Positions 1 to 7,205 of a stretch of DNA of 20,141 nucleotides are shown here, one piece after another. Within the stretch, counting starts at the first letter, position 1. Every line of letters begins with the position of its first letter. The stretch comes from CAKTOF01 sp964544345 (GTDB lineage: Bacteria; Bacillota; Clostridia; Oscillospirales; Oscillospiraceae), in NCBI GenBank assembly GCA_964544345.1, contig CAZJBT010000023.1:1-20141 (forward strand), in the 5' to 3' direction. Both the position numbers and the translations under genes were made by a program. Under the pieces are notes generated by a model. That model searched no databases, had not been told where the DNA came from, and worked only from the letters and a program-made list of their open reading frames with translations.

Positions 1-358
1 GCAGGGAGTCGGCCTTGCCCATCTTGACGAGCATGGTGCCGAAGTAGTTGCCCTTGAGCAGGTTCTTCTTGCAATCCTCCGGGGTCATCTTGCCCTTGCG
101 GAGCTCGACCATCTTTTCGACCATAGCGTCCATCTCGGGATAGGTCTCGGGATCGATGATCTCGACGCCCTCGATGTCATAGCCGCCCTTGGCGGCATTG
201 GCCTTGACCTCCTCGACGTTGCCGACGAGGATCGGGGTCAGATAATTGCCAGATGCCTTGATGCGCGCAGTTGCCTCGAGGATACGGGCGTCGGGGCCTT
301 CGGTGAAGACGATCTTCTTCGGGTTTGCTTTGAGCATTTCGATGAGCTTATCAAACAT
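1..358 (-). CDS. pta: Phosphate acetyltransferase, N-terminal part (cut by window edge)
   Basis: The visible 119 codons read as the start of phosphotransacetylase, which interconverts acetyl-CoA and acetyl phosphate in the cytoplasm and feeds ATP formation by acetate kinase. The N-terminus has the family pattern: a lysine-rich helix, then IVFTEGPDARILEA (compare the usual IVLPEGEEPR), then PILVGN, IIDPETYPEMDAMVEKMVELRKG and NYFGTMLVKMGKAD, all in the expected order. The ATG at 358 is chosen because GGAGGT lies seven bases upstream. The rest of the protein, including the active site, lies outside the window. A sigma-A-like promoter is seen at 426-454. A phosphate butyryltransferase is a less likely alternative, because the YFGTMLVKMG segment fits Pta better. 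Confidence 0.85.
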   Translation of the reverse strand, partial: MFDKLIEMLKANPKKIVFTEGPDARILEATARIKASGNYLTPILVGNVEEVKANAAKGGYDIEGVEIIDPETYPEMDAMVEKMVELRKGKMTPEDCKKNLLKGNYFGTMLVKMGKADSL

Positions 359-425
359 GCGATGTACCTCCATTTTATCCTTCGTTTTGCGCGTCCGCAA
401 AGCGATGCGATTATGTCCAAAGATA

Positions 426-454
426 ATTATACAACAGATTTCCGCATATCACAA
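426..454 (-). promoter_or_regulatory. Sigma-A-like promoter for pta
   Basis: On the minus strand TTGTGA (454-449) is followed by 17 bases and a perfect TATAAT (431-426), preceded by TTG. It lies about 70 bases upstream of the pta start, and no gene lies between them. Confidence 0.7.
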
Positions 455-491
455 CCACAAAATTGCACAGGAATTCCAATTCAATCGATCC

Positions 492-1358
492 TTATTCCCA
501 CGTTCTGTACCTTGATTCGAGACAGACTGGCTCTGAGGTGAGCGGATGAACGAACGACAAACGCTTTGCGCACAGAAGCTGCGTCTGATAGCCGTGCGCG
601 TCGGAATACGCCTTTGACGCGTCGGAAAAATACTGCGGATCGCCGAGAATGGGAAAGCCGCACGCGGCGCAGTGGACGCGGAGCTGGTGCGTCCGGCCGG
701 TGATGGGGCGAAGCTCGAGCAGGCTTGTCCTGCCGCGGCGCAGCACAGTATATTCCGTGACGGCGCGTGATCCGCCCTCGCCCACGGCGCGCTGCATCCG
801 AGTCGGGTCGGGTCGCACGATGGGAAGGTCGATCACGCCGCTGCGTTCGTCCGGCGCGCCGAAGACCAGCGCCCGGTAGGTCTTGTCCAGCTTTTTCTCA
901 CGCTGCAGCTCGCACAGCCGCGCATGTACGTGCGCGTTTTTGGCCACCAGGACAATGCCGAGCGTGTCGCGGTCAAGCCGCGTGACCGGATGAACGGCGC
1001 ATTTCTGGCCGGTTTTGAGATAGTAGCCGTAGAGGTAGTTGGCCAGCGTGTCCGTATTCCGCGTCGCGGAAGGGTGCACCATCATACCGGCGGGCTTGTC
1101 GACGGCGAGAAGCGCCTCATCCTCGTAGAGAAGATCGAGCGGATAAAGCTGCGCGGGATAGTCCGGCTCCTGTTCGTCAAGCCGGACGGTGACGATGTCG
1201 CCGGGCTGGACAGGATAGTTCATGTACTGCGGTGTCCCGTTGACGCATATGGCGTGCTGGTATTTCAAATGCTTGATCAGTCCGGTCGACATGGCCAGTT
1301 CACTTCGCAGAATGCTCGACAGCCGCGCCGCGCGGGAGACCGTGCAGGTCAGGATCAT
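492..1358 (-). CDS. RluA/RluD-family pseudouridine synthase
   Basis: A 288-residue enzyme that converts uridine to pseudouridine in RNA (rRNA or tRNA; the target base cannot be told from sequence). Residues 1-62 look like a divergent S4-type RNA-binding domain (ILRSELAMSTGLIKHL, ending PGDIVTVRL). The catalytic domain starts around residue 75 with LLYEDEALLAVDKPAGMMVHP. The signature RLDRDTLG is at residues 127-134, with Asp129 the expected catalytic aspartate. Near the end ITGRTHQLRVH and LGDPQYF match the family. Length is normal for RluA-type enzymes with an N-terminal domain. The ATG at 1358 follows GAAGAAGGG. It lies 53 bases downstream of the YtvI-like gene on the same strand, so the two are probably co-transcribed. 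No clear terminator is visible after the stop. Confidence 0.88.
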   Translation of the reverse strand: MILTCTVSRAARLSSILRSELAMSTGLIKHLKYQHAICVNGTPQYMNYPVQPGDIVTVRLDEQEPDYPAQLYPLDLLYEDEALLAVDKPAGMMVHPSATRNTDTLANYLYGYYLKTGQKCAVHPVTRLDRDTLGIVLVAKNAHVHARLCELQREKKLDKTYRALVFGAPDERSGVIDLPIVRPDPTRMQRAVGEGGSRAVTEYTVLRRGRTSLLELRPITGRTHQLRVHCAACGFPILGDPQYFSDASKAYSDAHGYQTQLLCAKRLSFVHPLTSEPVCLESRYRTWE

Positions 1359-1411
1359 CTCATCCCTTCTTCCTCTGCGGCCATTTTAGCGCAGCCGCGG
1401 CACAATTGCAA

Positions 1412-2470
1412 CTATTCTGCCGCGCGATCGTAGTAGTCCCAAAGCTGTTTGACGAGCAGTGCGCCGATCGGAAAGAGGATCATGCCGGCCAAGCCCATGA
1501 CACGGTAGCCCGCATAGAGCGCGAGCAGCGTGACGAGCGGATTCAGGCCGATCTGACGCCCAACAAGCTTTGGCTCGAGCGCGGTGCGTGTCAATGTGGC
1601 CACGCCGTAGAGGATCAGCAGGCCGAAGCCGCAGCGCGACTGCCCGCGTACGAACATGAAAAGCCCCCAGGGAATGAGGACGGTTCCGGTGCCGAAGACC
1701 GGCAGCGCGTCGATCAGCGCGATCAGCACGCCGAACAGCAGCGCATAGTCGATCCCGATCAGGAACAGCCCGGACGTGACAATACAGAATGTGACGCCCA
1801 TCAGCTTGAGCTGGGCGATGCACCAGCCGCCGAAGGCGCGCTTGAGCCGGTCGGCGACCAACGTCACCTTGCCGCGGTGGCGCAGCGGAATGACAGAGCG
1901 CAGCCATCCGCTGACGGCCGGCAGTTGGGATGAGAACATGAAGCTCGACAGCACCGAGGTGACAAGGAGCAGCACCGCGCCCGGCAGTCCGGTCAGAAGC
2001 GCTGTGGCGGCGGTAAAGATCTTGTCGTTGAGCGTGTCCACCCACCCGGCGCTGCCGGAAAAAAGCCGATCGACATAGCCCTCCAGCGCCGTGCCGAGGC
2101 CATCCGGCGCGCGTTCGGCCAGCCCCTCCAGCCACGCATGCAGCCGCGCCATCGGCTCCGTGAGCGACGAGAGCAGCGTGGGAAGCTGCCGCCCCAGCTC
2201 TGTCAGCTCCAGCAGGATCTGACGGCAGAGCAGATACAGCCCCGTGCCGAGTAGCAGATAAAAAAGCCCGACGGTCATGCCTGAGCAGACCCAGCGCGGC
2301 ATTTGACTTTTCCGCATCAGAAAGCGTACGGCCGGATCAGTCAGCCAGGCGATCAGCGCGCCGATGAGAAACGGCACGGCGACCGGCAGCAGATAGTGCG
2401 CCGCGAGATACGCCGACAGCAGCCCGACGGCGCACCAGAATACGATGCGGATCCATTTTTTCTCGTCCAC
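1412..2470 (-). CDS. ytvI: AI-2E family membrane protein, YtvI-like sporulation protein
   Basis: A 352-residue polytopic membrane protein. It opens with a hydrophobic pair (IVFWCAVGLLSAYLAAHYLLPVAVPF, broken by the LLP turn, then LIGALIAWLTDPAV), which is typical of the AI-2E/PerM family. A long amphipathic central region is followed by several more membrane segments, including GVLIALIDALPVFGTGTVLIPWGL, the conserved family core, and PLVTLLALYAGYRVMGLAGMILFPIGALL near the C-terminus. Clostridial members of this length are usually annotated as sporulation integral membrane protein YtvI; the role in spores is family knowledge, not visible here. The start is GTG at 2470 with AAGGAGGG five bases upstream. 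It is divergent from the aspartate-pathway operon and precedes the RluA-like gene. A general AI-2E family efflux permease is the main alternative. Confidence 0.75.
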   Translation of the reverse strand: MDEKKWIRIVFWCAVGLLSAYLAAHYLLPVAVPFLIGALIAWLTDPAVRFLMRKSQMPRWVCSGMTVGLFYLLLGTGLYLLCRQILLELTELGRQLPTLLSSLTEPMARLHAWLEGLAERAPDGLGTALEGYVDRLFSGSAGWVDTLNDKIFTAATALLTGLPGAVLLLVTSVLSSFMFSSQLPAVSGWLRSVIPLRHRGKVTLVADRLKRAFGGWCIAQLKLMGVTFCIVTSGLFLIGIDYALLFGVLIALIDALPVFGTGTVLIPWGLFMFVRGQSRCGFGLLILYGVATLTRTALEPKLVGRQIGLNPLVTLLALYAGYRVMGLAGMILFPIGALLVKQLWDYYDRAAE

Positions 2471-2548
2471 AGGAACCCTCCTTGTGAGAAATTGGACATG
2501 TTGGCGATGGATGCGGACAAATTCCTTGGAAAATCAGTAGATATGTCC

Positions 2549-2577
2549 TTGCAATTGCAGTGTTGGCGTGCTATCAT
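2549..2577 (+). promoter_or_regulatory. Sigma-A-like promoter of the ACT-hom-lysC operon
   Basis: TTGCAA (2549-2554), a 17-base spacer and TATCAT (2572-2577), about 50 bases upstream of the first gene. No terminator or aptamer-like fold is obvious in the short leader. Confidence 0.6.
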
Positions 2578-2629
2578 AGACCACGTCTTGAGAACAAATG
2601 ACTGCTCGGCAAGGACAGGAGGCTGCGGA

Positions 2630-3070
2630 ATGCAGGAAAAACCCAAGTATTTTTTGGTAGAAGCGGAGGCTCTGCCGGAAGTGTTCCGCTCAGTGGCTGA
2701 GGCCAAGCGCCTGCTGCAGACCGGCGAGGCGGTGACGGTCGGGGACGCCGCGCGGATGACTGGCATCAGCCGCAGCGCATATTATAAGTATCGGGACAGC
2801 GTGCTCCCATTTGAGAACATGATGGCAGGGCGTATCCTCACATTTCAGTTTATGCTGAAAGACCGCACAGGTGTCCTGTCGGGTATATTATCCATTTTAG
2901 CCGGATGCGGCGCAAATATACTGACGATCAACCAGACGATTCCATCTGGCGGCTGTGCGATGGTGACGATCTCTGCGGCGACCAGCACACTGAACTGTTC
3001 GGTGGAGAGCATGATGAAACAGATAGACGAACTGAGCGGCGTGATCCGATCCGAGATCGTTGCCGGATAA
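2630..3070 (+). CDS. HTH-ACT domain protein (UPF0735/PheB-like)
   Basis: A 146-residue soluble protein. Residues 22-58 look like a short helix-turn-helix (AKRLLQTGEAVTVGDAARMT, then GISRSAYYKYRD). Residues 68-146 form an ACT domain starting ILTFQFMLKDRTGVLSGIL, with the glycine-valine-leucine turn that usually contacts amino-acid ligands. ACT domains sense amino acids, and this family is normally found as a stand-alone protein beside aromatic or aspartate-family biosynthetic genes. The ATG at 2630 is chosen because AGGACAGGAGG lies just upstream; an upstream in-frame extension has no ribosome site. It ends 11 bases before homoserine dehydrogenase, and its stop codon overlaps that gene's ribosome site (TAAGGAG), which indicates one operon. 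The ligand and any DNA target are unknown. Confidence 0.82.
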   Translation: MQEKPKYFLVEAEALPEVFRSVAEAKRLLQTGEAVTVGDAARMTGISRSAYYKYRDSVLPFENMMAGRILTFQFMLKDRTGVLSGILSILAGCGANILTINQTIPSGGCAMVTISAATSTLNCSVESMMKQIDELSGVIRSEIVAG

Positions 3071-3081
3071 GGAGTTTTGAT

Positions 3082-4290
3082 ATGGTAGCAATTGCGGTTT
3101 TGGGCTTTGGCACCGTCGGCAGCGGTGTGGCGGAGGTTCTGGAGAAGAACGCCTCGTCCATCGCCAAAAAGGCCGGCGAGGAAATCAGAATCAAGTATAT
3201 TCTGACAACGCACGACCATCCGGAGAGTCCGTTCGCCGGGCTGATTATCCATGATTTTGACCGAATCGAGAACGACCCGGAGATCCAGGTGGTCGTTGAG
3301 TGTATCGGCGGCGTCGGCGACGCGCTGAGTTATGCGCGCCGTGCGCTGAACGCCGGCAAGCATTTTGTCACCAGCAACAAGGAGCTGGTCGCGGAGTACG
3401 GCTACGAGCTGCTCCAGATCGCGCGGAAAAACGACCTGAACTTTCTGTTCGAGGCGTCCGTCGGCGGCGGCATCCCGATCATCCGCCCGCTGACGAGCTG
3501 CCTGGCGGCCAATGAGATCACAGAGATCTGCGGCATCCTCAACGGCACGACCAACTATATTCTGACCAAAATGATCCGCGAGGGGCTGCCGTTTGACACA
3601 GTCCTGAAGGAAGCGCAGGAAAAGGGCTACGCCGAGGCCGACCCGACCGCCGATATCTGCGGCCATGACACCTGTCGGAAGATTTGCATTTTGGCTGCGT
3701 TGAGCTTTGGCCGCCATGTCTACCCGCGCCAAGTCCCGACCGAGGGTATCACGGGCATTACGGCTGACGATGTGGCATTTGCGGCGGCGGCGGGCTGCCG
3801 GATCAAGCTGCTTGGCCGCGCGCTTCGGTGGGAGGATGGGCGCATTTCGGTCTATGTCGCGCCGCACTTCGTGGCCGAGGACGACCAGCTCGCCAACGTC
3901 GAGGATGTGTTCAACGGCATCGTCGTCAAGGGCGACGCCATCGGCGACGTCATGTTCTATGGCCGCGGCGCCGGCAAGCTGCCGACGGCCAGCGCTGTGG
4001 TGGCCGATGTGATCGACGCGGTCAAGCATTTCGGCGCGAAAAAATTTCTCGATTGGTCTGACGGCGGAGACGATGTCGTGGCCGACGCCGGGCAGCTCCC
4101 AATGCGCTGGTTCATCCGCACAACTGAGAGCGAAATGCGAATTGGTGCAGCCTTCGGGCAGGCGGAGATGATCCCGGCCGATGCGGCGGGGCAGCGCGGC
4201 TTCCTCACTGCGCCGATGACGCGGGAGACGATCGAGGCGATTGCGCAGGAAGGCTTTAGCGTGCTCGCTCGGATTCCCATTTTGGGCTGA
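3082..4290 (+). CDS. hom: Homoserine dehydrogenase
   Basis: A 402-residue NAD(P)-dependent enzyme that reduces aspartate semialdehyde to homoserine, the branch point to threonine and methionine. It has the Rossmann motif GFGTVGSG (residues 8-15), the catalytic-domain segments GKHFVTSNKELVAEYG and EASVGGGIPIIRPL, ICGILNGTTNYILTKM, and EAQEKGYAEADPTADICGHD, all characteristic. The C-terminal 65 residues begin like an ACT strand (LPMRWFIRT) but lack the usual D-x-x-G-V-L turn, so the regulatory domain is reduced compared with family members of about 430 residues. A separate ACT protein sits 11 bases upstream. The ATG at 3082 follows AAGGAG at a normal distance. Aspartokinase follows after 65 bases, which contain a small 7-base-pair hairpin (4317-4337). 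Confidence 0.95.
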   Translation: MVAIAVLGFGTVGSGVAEVLEKNASSIAKKAGEEIRIKYILTTHDHPESPFAGLIIHDFDRIENDPEIQVVVECIGGVGDALSYARRALNAGKHFVTSNKELVAEYGYELLQIARKNDLNFLFEASVGGGIPIIRPLTSCLAANEITEICGILNGTTNYILTKMIREGLPFDTVLKEAQEKGYAEADPTADICGHDTCRKICILAALSFGRHVYPRQVPTEGITGITADDVAFAAAAGCRIKLLGRALRWEDGRISVYVAPHFVAEDDQLANVEDVFNGIVVKGDAIGDVMFYGRGAGKLPTASAVVADVIDAVKHFGAKKFLDWSDGGDDVVADAGQLPMRWFIRTTESEMRIGAAFGQAEMIPADAAGQRGFLTAPMTRETIEAIAQEGFSVLARIPILG

Positions 4291-4355
4291 ACGAGAATAA
4301 ACTGGAAAAAGGGCGACCGCCTGCTTTTGACGGGCGGAGATAGGGAGGATACCTT

Positions 4356-5564
4356 ATGGCATTGATCGTGCAGAAGTTCGGCGGCAGCTCGGTGGCCGAC
4401 GCGGAACGCATTTTTAATGTGGCGGATATCGTCACGCAGAAATATAAAGAGGGAAACAGTGTGGTCGTCGTGCTCTCTGCGCAGGGCGACACGACGGACG
4501 ACCTGGAGGCAAAGGCCAGGGAGATCAATCCGAACTGCTCAAAGCGCGAAATGGATATGCTGTTGTCTACCGGCGAGCAGATCTCGATCGCGCTGGCCGC
4601 AATGGCGATCGAGAAGCTCGGCTTTCCCGTGATCTCGCTGACGGGCTGGCAGGTCGGCCTGCGGACGGACTCGGCCTATGGCGCGGCGCGCATCCGCCGC
4701 GTGGACTGCGACCGTATCCGCGAGGAGCTGGACAAGAAGAAAATCGTCATCGTGGCCGGCTTCCAGGGTCTGAACAAATATGACGATATCACAACGCTCG
4801 GCCGCGGCGGTTCAGACACGACAGCGGTCGCGCTGGCGGTAGCGCTCAAGGCAGATCTGTGCCAGATCTACACCGACGTCGAGGGCATCTATACTGCCGA
4901 TCCGCGCGTGGTCGAGGGCACGGAAAAGCTCGAGGAGATTACATACGACGAGATGCTGGAGCTTGCGTCGCTCGGCGCGCAGGTGCTGCATAACCGCTCA
5001 GTCGAAATGGCCAAGCGCTACCACATGCAGTTGGAGGTTCTCTCCAGCTTTACGAGAAAACCAGGCACGATTGTTAAGGAGGTTGTCAAATTGGAAAAAA
5101 CATTTGTCAGCGGTGTCGCTGCGGATAAAAAGGTTGCGCGCGTTGCGCTGATCGGTCTCCAGGACGTGCCTGGCGTTGCGTACAAGGTGTTCTCTCTGCT
5201 TGCACGGCATAACATCAATGTGGATGTGATCCTGCAGTCGATCGGACGCAGTGAGACGAAGGACATCAGCTTTACTGTCAACATCAACAGCATCGACGAT
5301 GCGCGCCGTGTCATCGAGAGCCATAAGGAAGAAATCGGCTACGATCACGTCGATTTCAGTACGGACATCGCCAAGGTTTCTATCGTGGGCGCCGGCATGG
5401 CGACCAACCCCGGCGTGGCGGCGTCTATGTTCGAGGCGCTTTACGATGCGCATATCAACATCCGCATGATCTCGACCAGTGAGATCAAGGTTTCGGTTTT
5501 GATCGACAAGGAGGACACGGAGCGCGCGCTGCAGGCGATCCACGATAAGTTCTTCCGAACCTGA
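4356..5564 (+). CDS. lysC: Aspartate kinase (aspartokinase II type, alpha chain)
   Basis: A 402-residue kinase that phosphorylates L-aspartate, the first step to lysine, threonine and methionine. The N-terminal KFGGSS (residues 7-12) is the substrate/ATP motif. Other kinase-domain landmarks are STGEQISIALAAMAI, GRGGSDTTAVALA and CQIYTDVEGIYTADPR. Residues from about 262 to the end carry two ACT domains (VALIGLQDVPGVAYKVFSLL and VSIVGAGMATNPGVAASMFEAL), which normally give feedback inhibition. The ATG at 4356 follows GGGAGG. The gene contains a strong internal ribosome site and TTG start at codon 246, annotated separately. It is the last gene of the aspartate operon; a 12-base-pair hairpin follows at 5582. 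Confidence 0.96.
   Translation: MALIVQKFGGSSVADAERIFNVADIVTQKYKEGNSVVVVLSAQGDTTDDLEAKAREINPNCSKREMDMLLSTGEQISIALAAMAIEKLGFPVISLTGWQVGLRTDSAYGAARIRRVDCDRIREELDKKKIVIVAGFQGLNKYDDITTLGRGGSDTTAVALAVALKADLCQIYTDVEGIYTADPRVVEGTEKLEEITYDEMLELASLGAQVLHNRSVEMAKRYHMQLEVLSSFTRKPGTIVKEVVKLEKTFVSGVAADKKVARVALIGLQDVPGVAYKVFSLLARHNINVDVILQSIGRSETKDISFTVNINSIDDARRVIESHKEEIGYDHVDFSTDIAKVSIVGAGMATNPGVAASMFEALYDAHINIRMISTSEIKVSVLIDKEDTERALQAIHDKFFRT
5091..5564 (+). CDS. lysC: Probable beta chain of aspartokinase from an internal TTG start
   Basis: In frame inside lysC, TTAAGGAGG (5075-5083) is followed by an 8-base spacer and TTG (5091-5093), giving a 157-residue product that starts at codon 246 (LEKTFVSGVAADKK) and contains only the two ACT domains. 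In Bacillus subtilis aspartokinase II the lysC gene makes an alpha chain and, from an in-frame internal start, a beta chain of about this size and position, and the enzyme is an alpha2beta2 tetramer. The sequence here shows a near-ideal Shine-Dalgarno where the codons (Lys-Glu-Val) would not otherwise require it. Whether the beta chain is made is an inference. Confidence 0.65.
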   Translation: MEKTFVSGVAADKKVARVALIGLQDVPGVAYKVFSLLARHNINVDVILQSIGRSETKDISFTVNINSIDDARRVIESHKEEIGYDHVDFSTDIAKVSIVGAGMATNPGVAASMFEALYDAHINIRMISTSEIKVSVLIDKEDTERALQAIHDKFFRT

Positions 5565-5581
5565 CGATATATGGATATTTG

Positions 5582-5619
5582 ATCACCCTCCCGCCATAGA
5601 AATAGGACGGGAGGGTGAT
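5582..5619 (+). promoter_or_regulatory. Intercistronic hairpin covering a ribosome-binding site
   Basis: A perfect 12-base-pair inverted repeat, ATCACCCTCCCG (5582-5593) and CGGGAGGGTGAT (5608-5619), with a 14-base loop. The right arm contains GGGAGGG, the only ribosome site for the GTG start at 5623. No U-run follows, so it is better explained as a translation-controlling or 3'-protecting structure after lysC than as a plain terminator. Confidence 0.65.
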
Positions 5620-5622
5620 TGT

Positions 5623-6108
5623 GTGAAACGAAGGTATCTCACGGTGTTCCTTGTGACTGCGTTGGCGGGCACAGGGCTGCATTTCCTGTATGAGCTTTGC
5701 CCCAATCCGCTTTTTGCACTGATTGCGCCGGTCAATGAAAGCGTCTGGGAGCATCTGAAGTTGTTGTTCTGGCCATTCCTGGCGGCAAGCTGGTTCCTTG
5801 TGAAAAAAGCCGGCGGCAGCGGGGCGCTTGGCGCGTGCATGGCGGCGGCGCTGCTGACGCCGGCGGCGCTGCTCGGCATATACTATACACTGCGCTGCGG
5901 CTTCGGTGCGTCCGGCCTGGTGCTGGATATTGCGCTCTACTATGTAGTGCTTGCCGGTGGCTTTGCCTTTGTATATATCCACAGGAACAGTGCGCGCCTG
6001 GCTCGCGCCGCAGGTACTTTGGCTATGCTCGCGGCCATTCTTGCTTCCTGTCTGCTCGTCTTTTCCATCGCCGCGCCGGATTTTCCGATTTTCTGGGCAA
6101 ACGAATGA
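5623..6108 (+). CDS. DUF6512-like small integral membrane protein
   Basis: A 161-residue protein of unknown function. It starts with a charged N-terminus and a membrane segment (YLTVFLVTALAGTGLHFLYEL), then has the motif APVNESVWEHLKLLFWPFL, which I associate with the DUF6512 family of Firmicutes membrane proteins. Hydrophobic stretches suggest about five membrane segments (also GALGACMAAALLTPAALLGI, VLDIALYYVVLAGGFAFVYI, LAMLAAILASCLLVFSIA). The start is GTG at 5623, spaced seven bases from GGGAGGG, which is locked in the 5582-5619 hairpin. It lies 58 bases after lysC and may be read from the same transcript. The family name is from memory of the motif and is moderately secure; no biochemical role is assigned. 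Confidence 0.72.
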   Translation: MKRRYLTVFLVTALAGTGLHFLYELCPNPLFALIAPVNESVWEHLKLLFWPFLAASWFLVKKAGGSGALGACMAAALLTPAALLGIYYTLRCGFGASGLVLDIALYYVVLAGGFAFVYIHRNSARLARAAGTLAMLAAILASCLLVFSIAAPDFPIFWANE

Positions 6109-6149
6109 AGCGGATGCCGGGATCAGTTTTGTGGAGACGCATAAGAGAG

Positions 6150-6178
6150 CGGCGCTCCTGCAGGGTGCAGAAGCGCCG
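6150..6178 (+). terminator. Possible weak terminator after the DUF6512-like gene
   Basis: CGGCGCT (6150-6156) pairs with AGCGCCG (6172-6178), and CTGCA pairs with TGCAG inside, leaving a GGG loop and one C-A mismatch. The hairpin is strong but is followed only by TTCCT, so termination is uncertain. Confidence 0.4.
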
Positions 6179-6245
6179 TTCCTATATGCCGGTGGGCGGC
6201 CGTATTGTGGAAGACGGAGCAGACAGAAATAATTGAAATTTACAG

Positions 6246-6274
6246 TTGACAATCAGACGACGCTCTGATAAAAT
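6246..6274 (+). promoter_or_regulatory. Sigma-A promoter of the infC-rpmI-rplT operon
   Basis: A perfect TTGACA (6246-6251), a 17-base spacer and TAAAAT (6269-6274). Transcription should begin near 6281, giving a leader of about 140 bases before infC. Confidence 0.8.
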
Positions 6275-6280
6275 AGTCAG

Positions 6281-6404
6281 GCAATTAAGAAGGTACGGCG
6301 GCCCCGCACCTCACCGTCAGCAAAGCGAAACGGTTTACATGGAACATTCCCCAGTCCTGTGGGGTTTCTGTGCGCGGGTGCCTGTCGGCATCCGCGATTT
6401 TTGT
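6281..6404 (+). promoter_or_regulatory. infC operon leader with transcription attenuator (L20-leader type)
   Basis: The leader contains CCCCA/TGGGG (6350-6365) followed by TTTCTGT, then a 10-base-pair hairpin CGCGGGTGCC (6373-6382) / GGCATCCGCG (6387-6396) with a TGTC loop, directly followed by ATTTTTGT: an intrinsic terminator just before the infC ribosome site. An earlier segment GCCCCGCA (6301-6308) could pair with TGTGGGGT as an alternative fold. In Bacillus subtilis the equivalent leader binds ribosomal protein L20 and ends transcription when L20 is in excess. That this leader is controlled in the same way is inferred from operon identity and the terminator; I have not matched it to the L20-leader consensus base by base. 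Confidence 0.65.
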
Positions 6405-6420
6405 ATTGGAGGTGCTTACC

Positions 6421-6939
6421 ATCGGCAAATTAGATCATCAGCTCAACGAGGAGATCAGAGACAAAGAGGTCAGAGTCATCGGCCCTGACGGAGGCCAGCT
6501 TGGTATTATGTCCAGCACAGAGGCGCTCCATCGTGCCGCAGAGCTTGAACTTGATCTGGTCAAGATCGCACCGCAGGCGCAGCCCCCGGTGTGCCGGATC
6601 ATGGACTACGGCAAGTTCCGCTTTGAACAGTCCAAGAAGGAAAAAGAGGCCAGAAAGAATCAGCATGTTGTCGAGGTAAAAGAGGTGCGCATGTCGCCCA
6701 ACATCGACAGCAACGACTTCAATGTCAAGGTGAAGAACGCGCAGAAGTTCCTGAAGGATGGCAACCGCGTCAAGGTGACCGTCCGGTTCCGCGGCCGTGA
6801 GATGGCGCATACCAATCTCGGGGAGCAGCTTCTGAAGCAGTTCGGCGAATCTTGTGCTGAGGTTGCCAGTGTGGATAAGAACCCCAAGCTGGAAGGGCGC
6901 AATATGTCCATGTTCCTCTCGCCCAAAGCAGCGAAGTAA
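6421..6939 (+). CDS. infC: Translation initiation factor IF-3 (ATC start)
   Basis: A 172-residue factor that binds the 30S subunit and discriminates against wrong start codons and initiator tRNAs. It has the IF-3 N-domain (LNEEIRDKEVRVIGPDGGQLGI), the linker (DYGKFRFEQSKKEKEARKNQ) and the C-domain (EVKEVRMSPNIDSNDFNVKV, then KVTVRFRGREM). The start is taken as ATC at 6421: GGAGGT lies seven bases upstream, the length matches IF-3 of other Firmicutes, and no ATG or TTG is available. An in-frame GTG at 6412 overlaps that ribosome site, and a GTG at 6370 lies in the terminator leader. A rare AUU/AUC start is known for infC and allows IF-3 to repress its own translation. It is the first gene of the infC-rpmI-rplT operon. 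Confidence 0.92.
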   Translation: MGKLDHQLNEEIRDKEVRVIGPDGGQLGIMSSTEALHRAAELELDLVKIAPQAQPPVCRIMDYGKFRFEQSKKEKEARKNQHVVEVKEVRMSPNIDSNDFNVKVKNAQKFLKDGNRVKVTVRFRGREMAHTNLGEQLLKQFGESCAEVASVDKNPKLEGRNMSMFLSPKAAK

Positions 6940-6972
6940 CGCAGTATCCGATTACGGAAGGAGATTAATACA

Positions 6973-7170
6973 ATGCCGAAGATGAAAACCCACAGCGGCG
7001 CGAAGAAGAGATTCAACCTCACTAAGAATGGTAAGGTCAAGCGCGCCCACGCCTTTAAGAGCCATATCCTCACGAAGAAGGACACCAAGCGCTGCCGCCG
7101 TCTTCGTTCCGGCGCCTATGCAGACGGAACCAACGAGGCGACCATCAAGAAAATGATCCCTTATAAATAA
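6973..7170 (+). CDS. rpmI: Ribosomal protein bL35
   Basis: A 65-residue, strongly basic protein of the large ribosomal subunit. It begins MPKMKTHSGAKKRF, continues with RAHAFKSHILTKK, and ends MIPYK, all typical of bL35 and of normal length. The ATG follows GGAAGGAG. It is 33 bases downstream of infC and 35 bases upstream of rplT in the conserved operon order. Confidence 0.97.
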   Translation: MPKMKTHSGAKKRFNLTKNGKVKRAHAFKSHILTKKDTKRCRRLRSGAYADGTNEATIKKMIPYK

Positions 7171-7205
7171 GGGCTGACTTCACGAATAGGAGGATAAGGT
7201 AAACC

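Noticed and set aside
2845..4029. A 394-codon open frame on the minus strand opposite hom
   Set aside because: It mirrors the GC-rich codon pattern of hom, has no ribosome site and no recognisable domain, while the plus strand is unmistakably homoserine dehydrogenase.
6370..6420. infC starting at GTG 6370
   Set aside because: It would begin just before the leader terminator hairpin without a ribosome site, and would add residues absent from IF-3.
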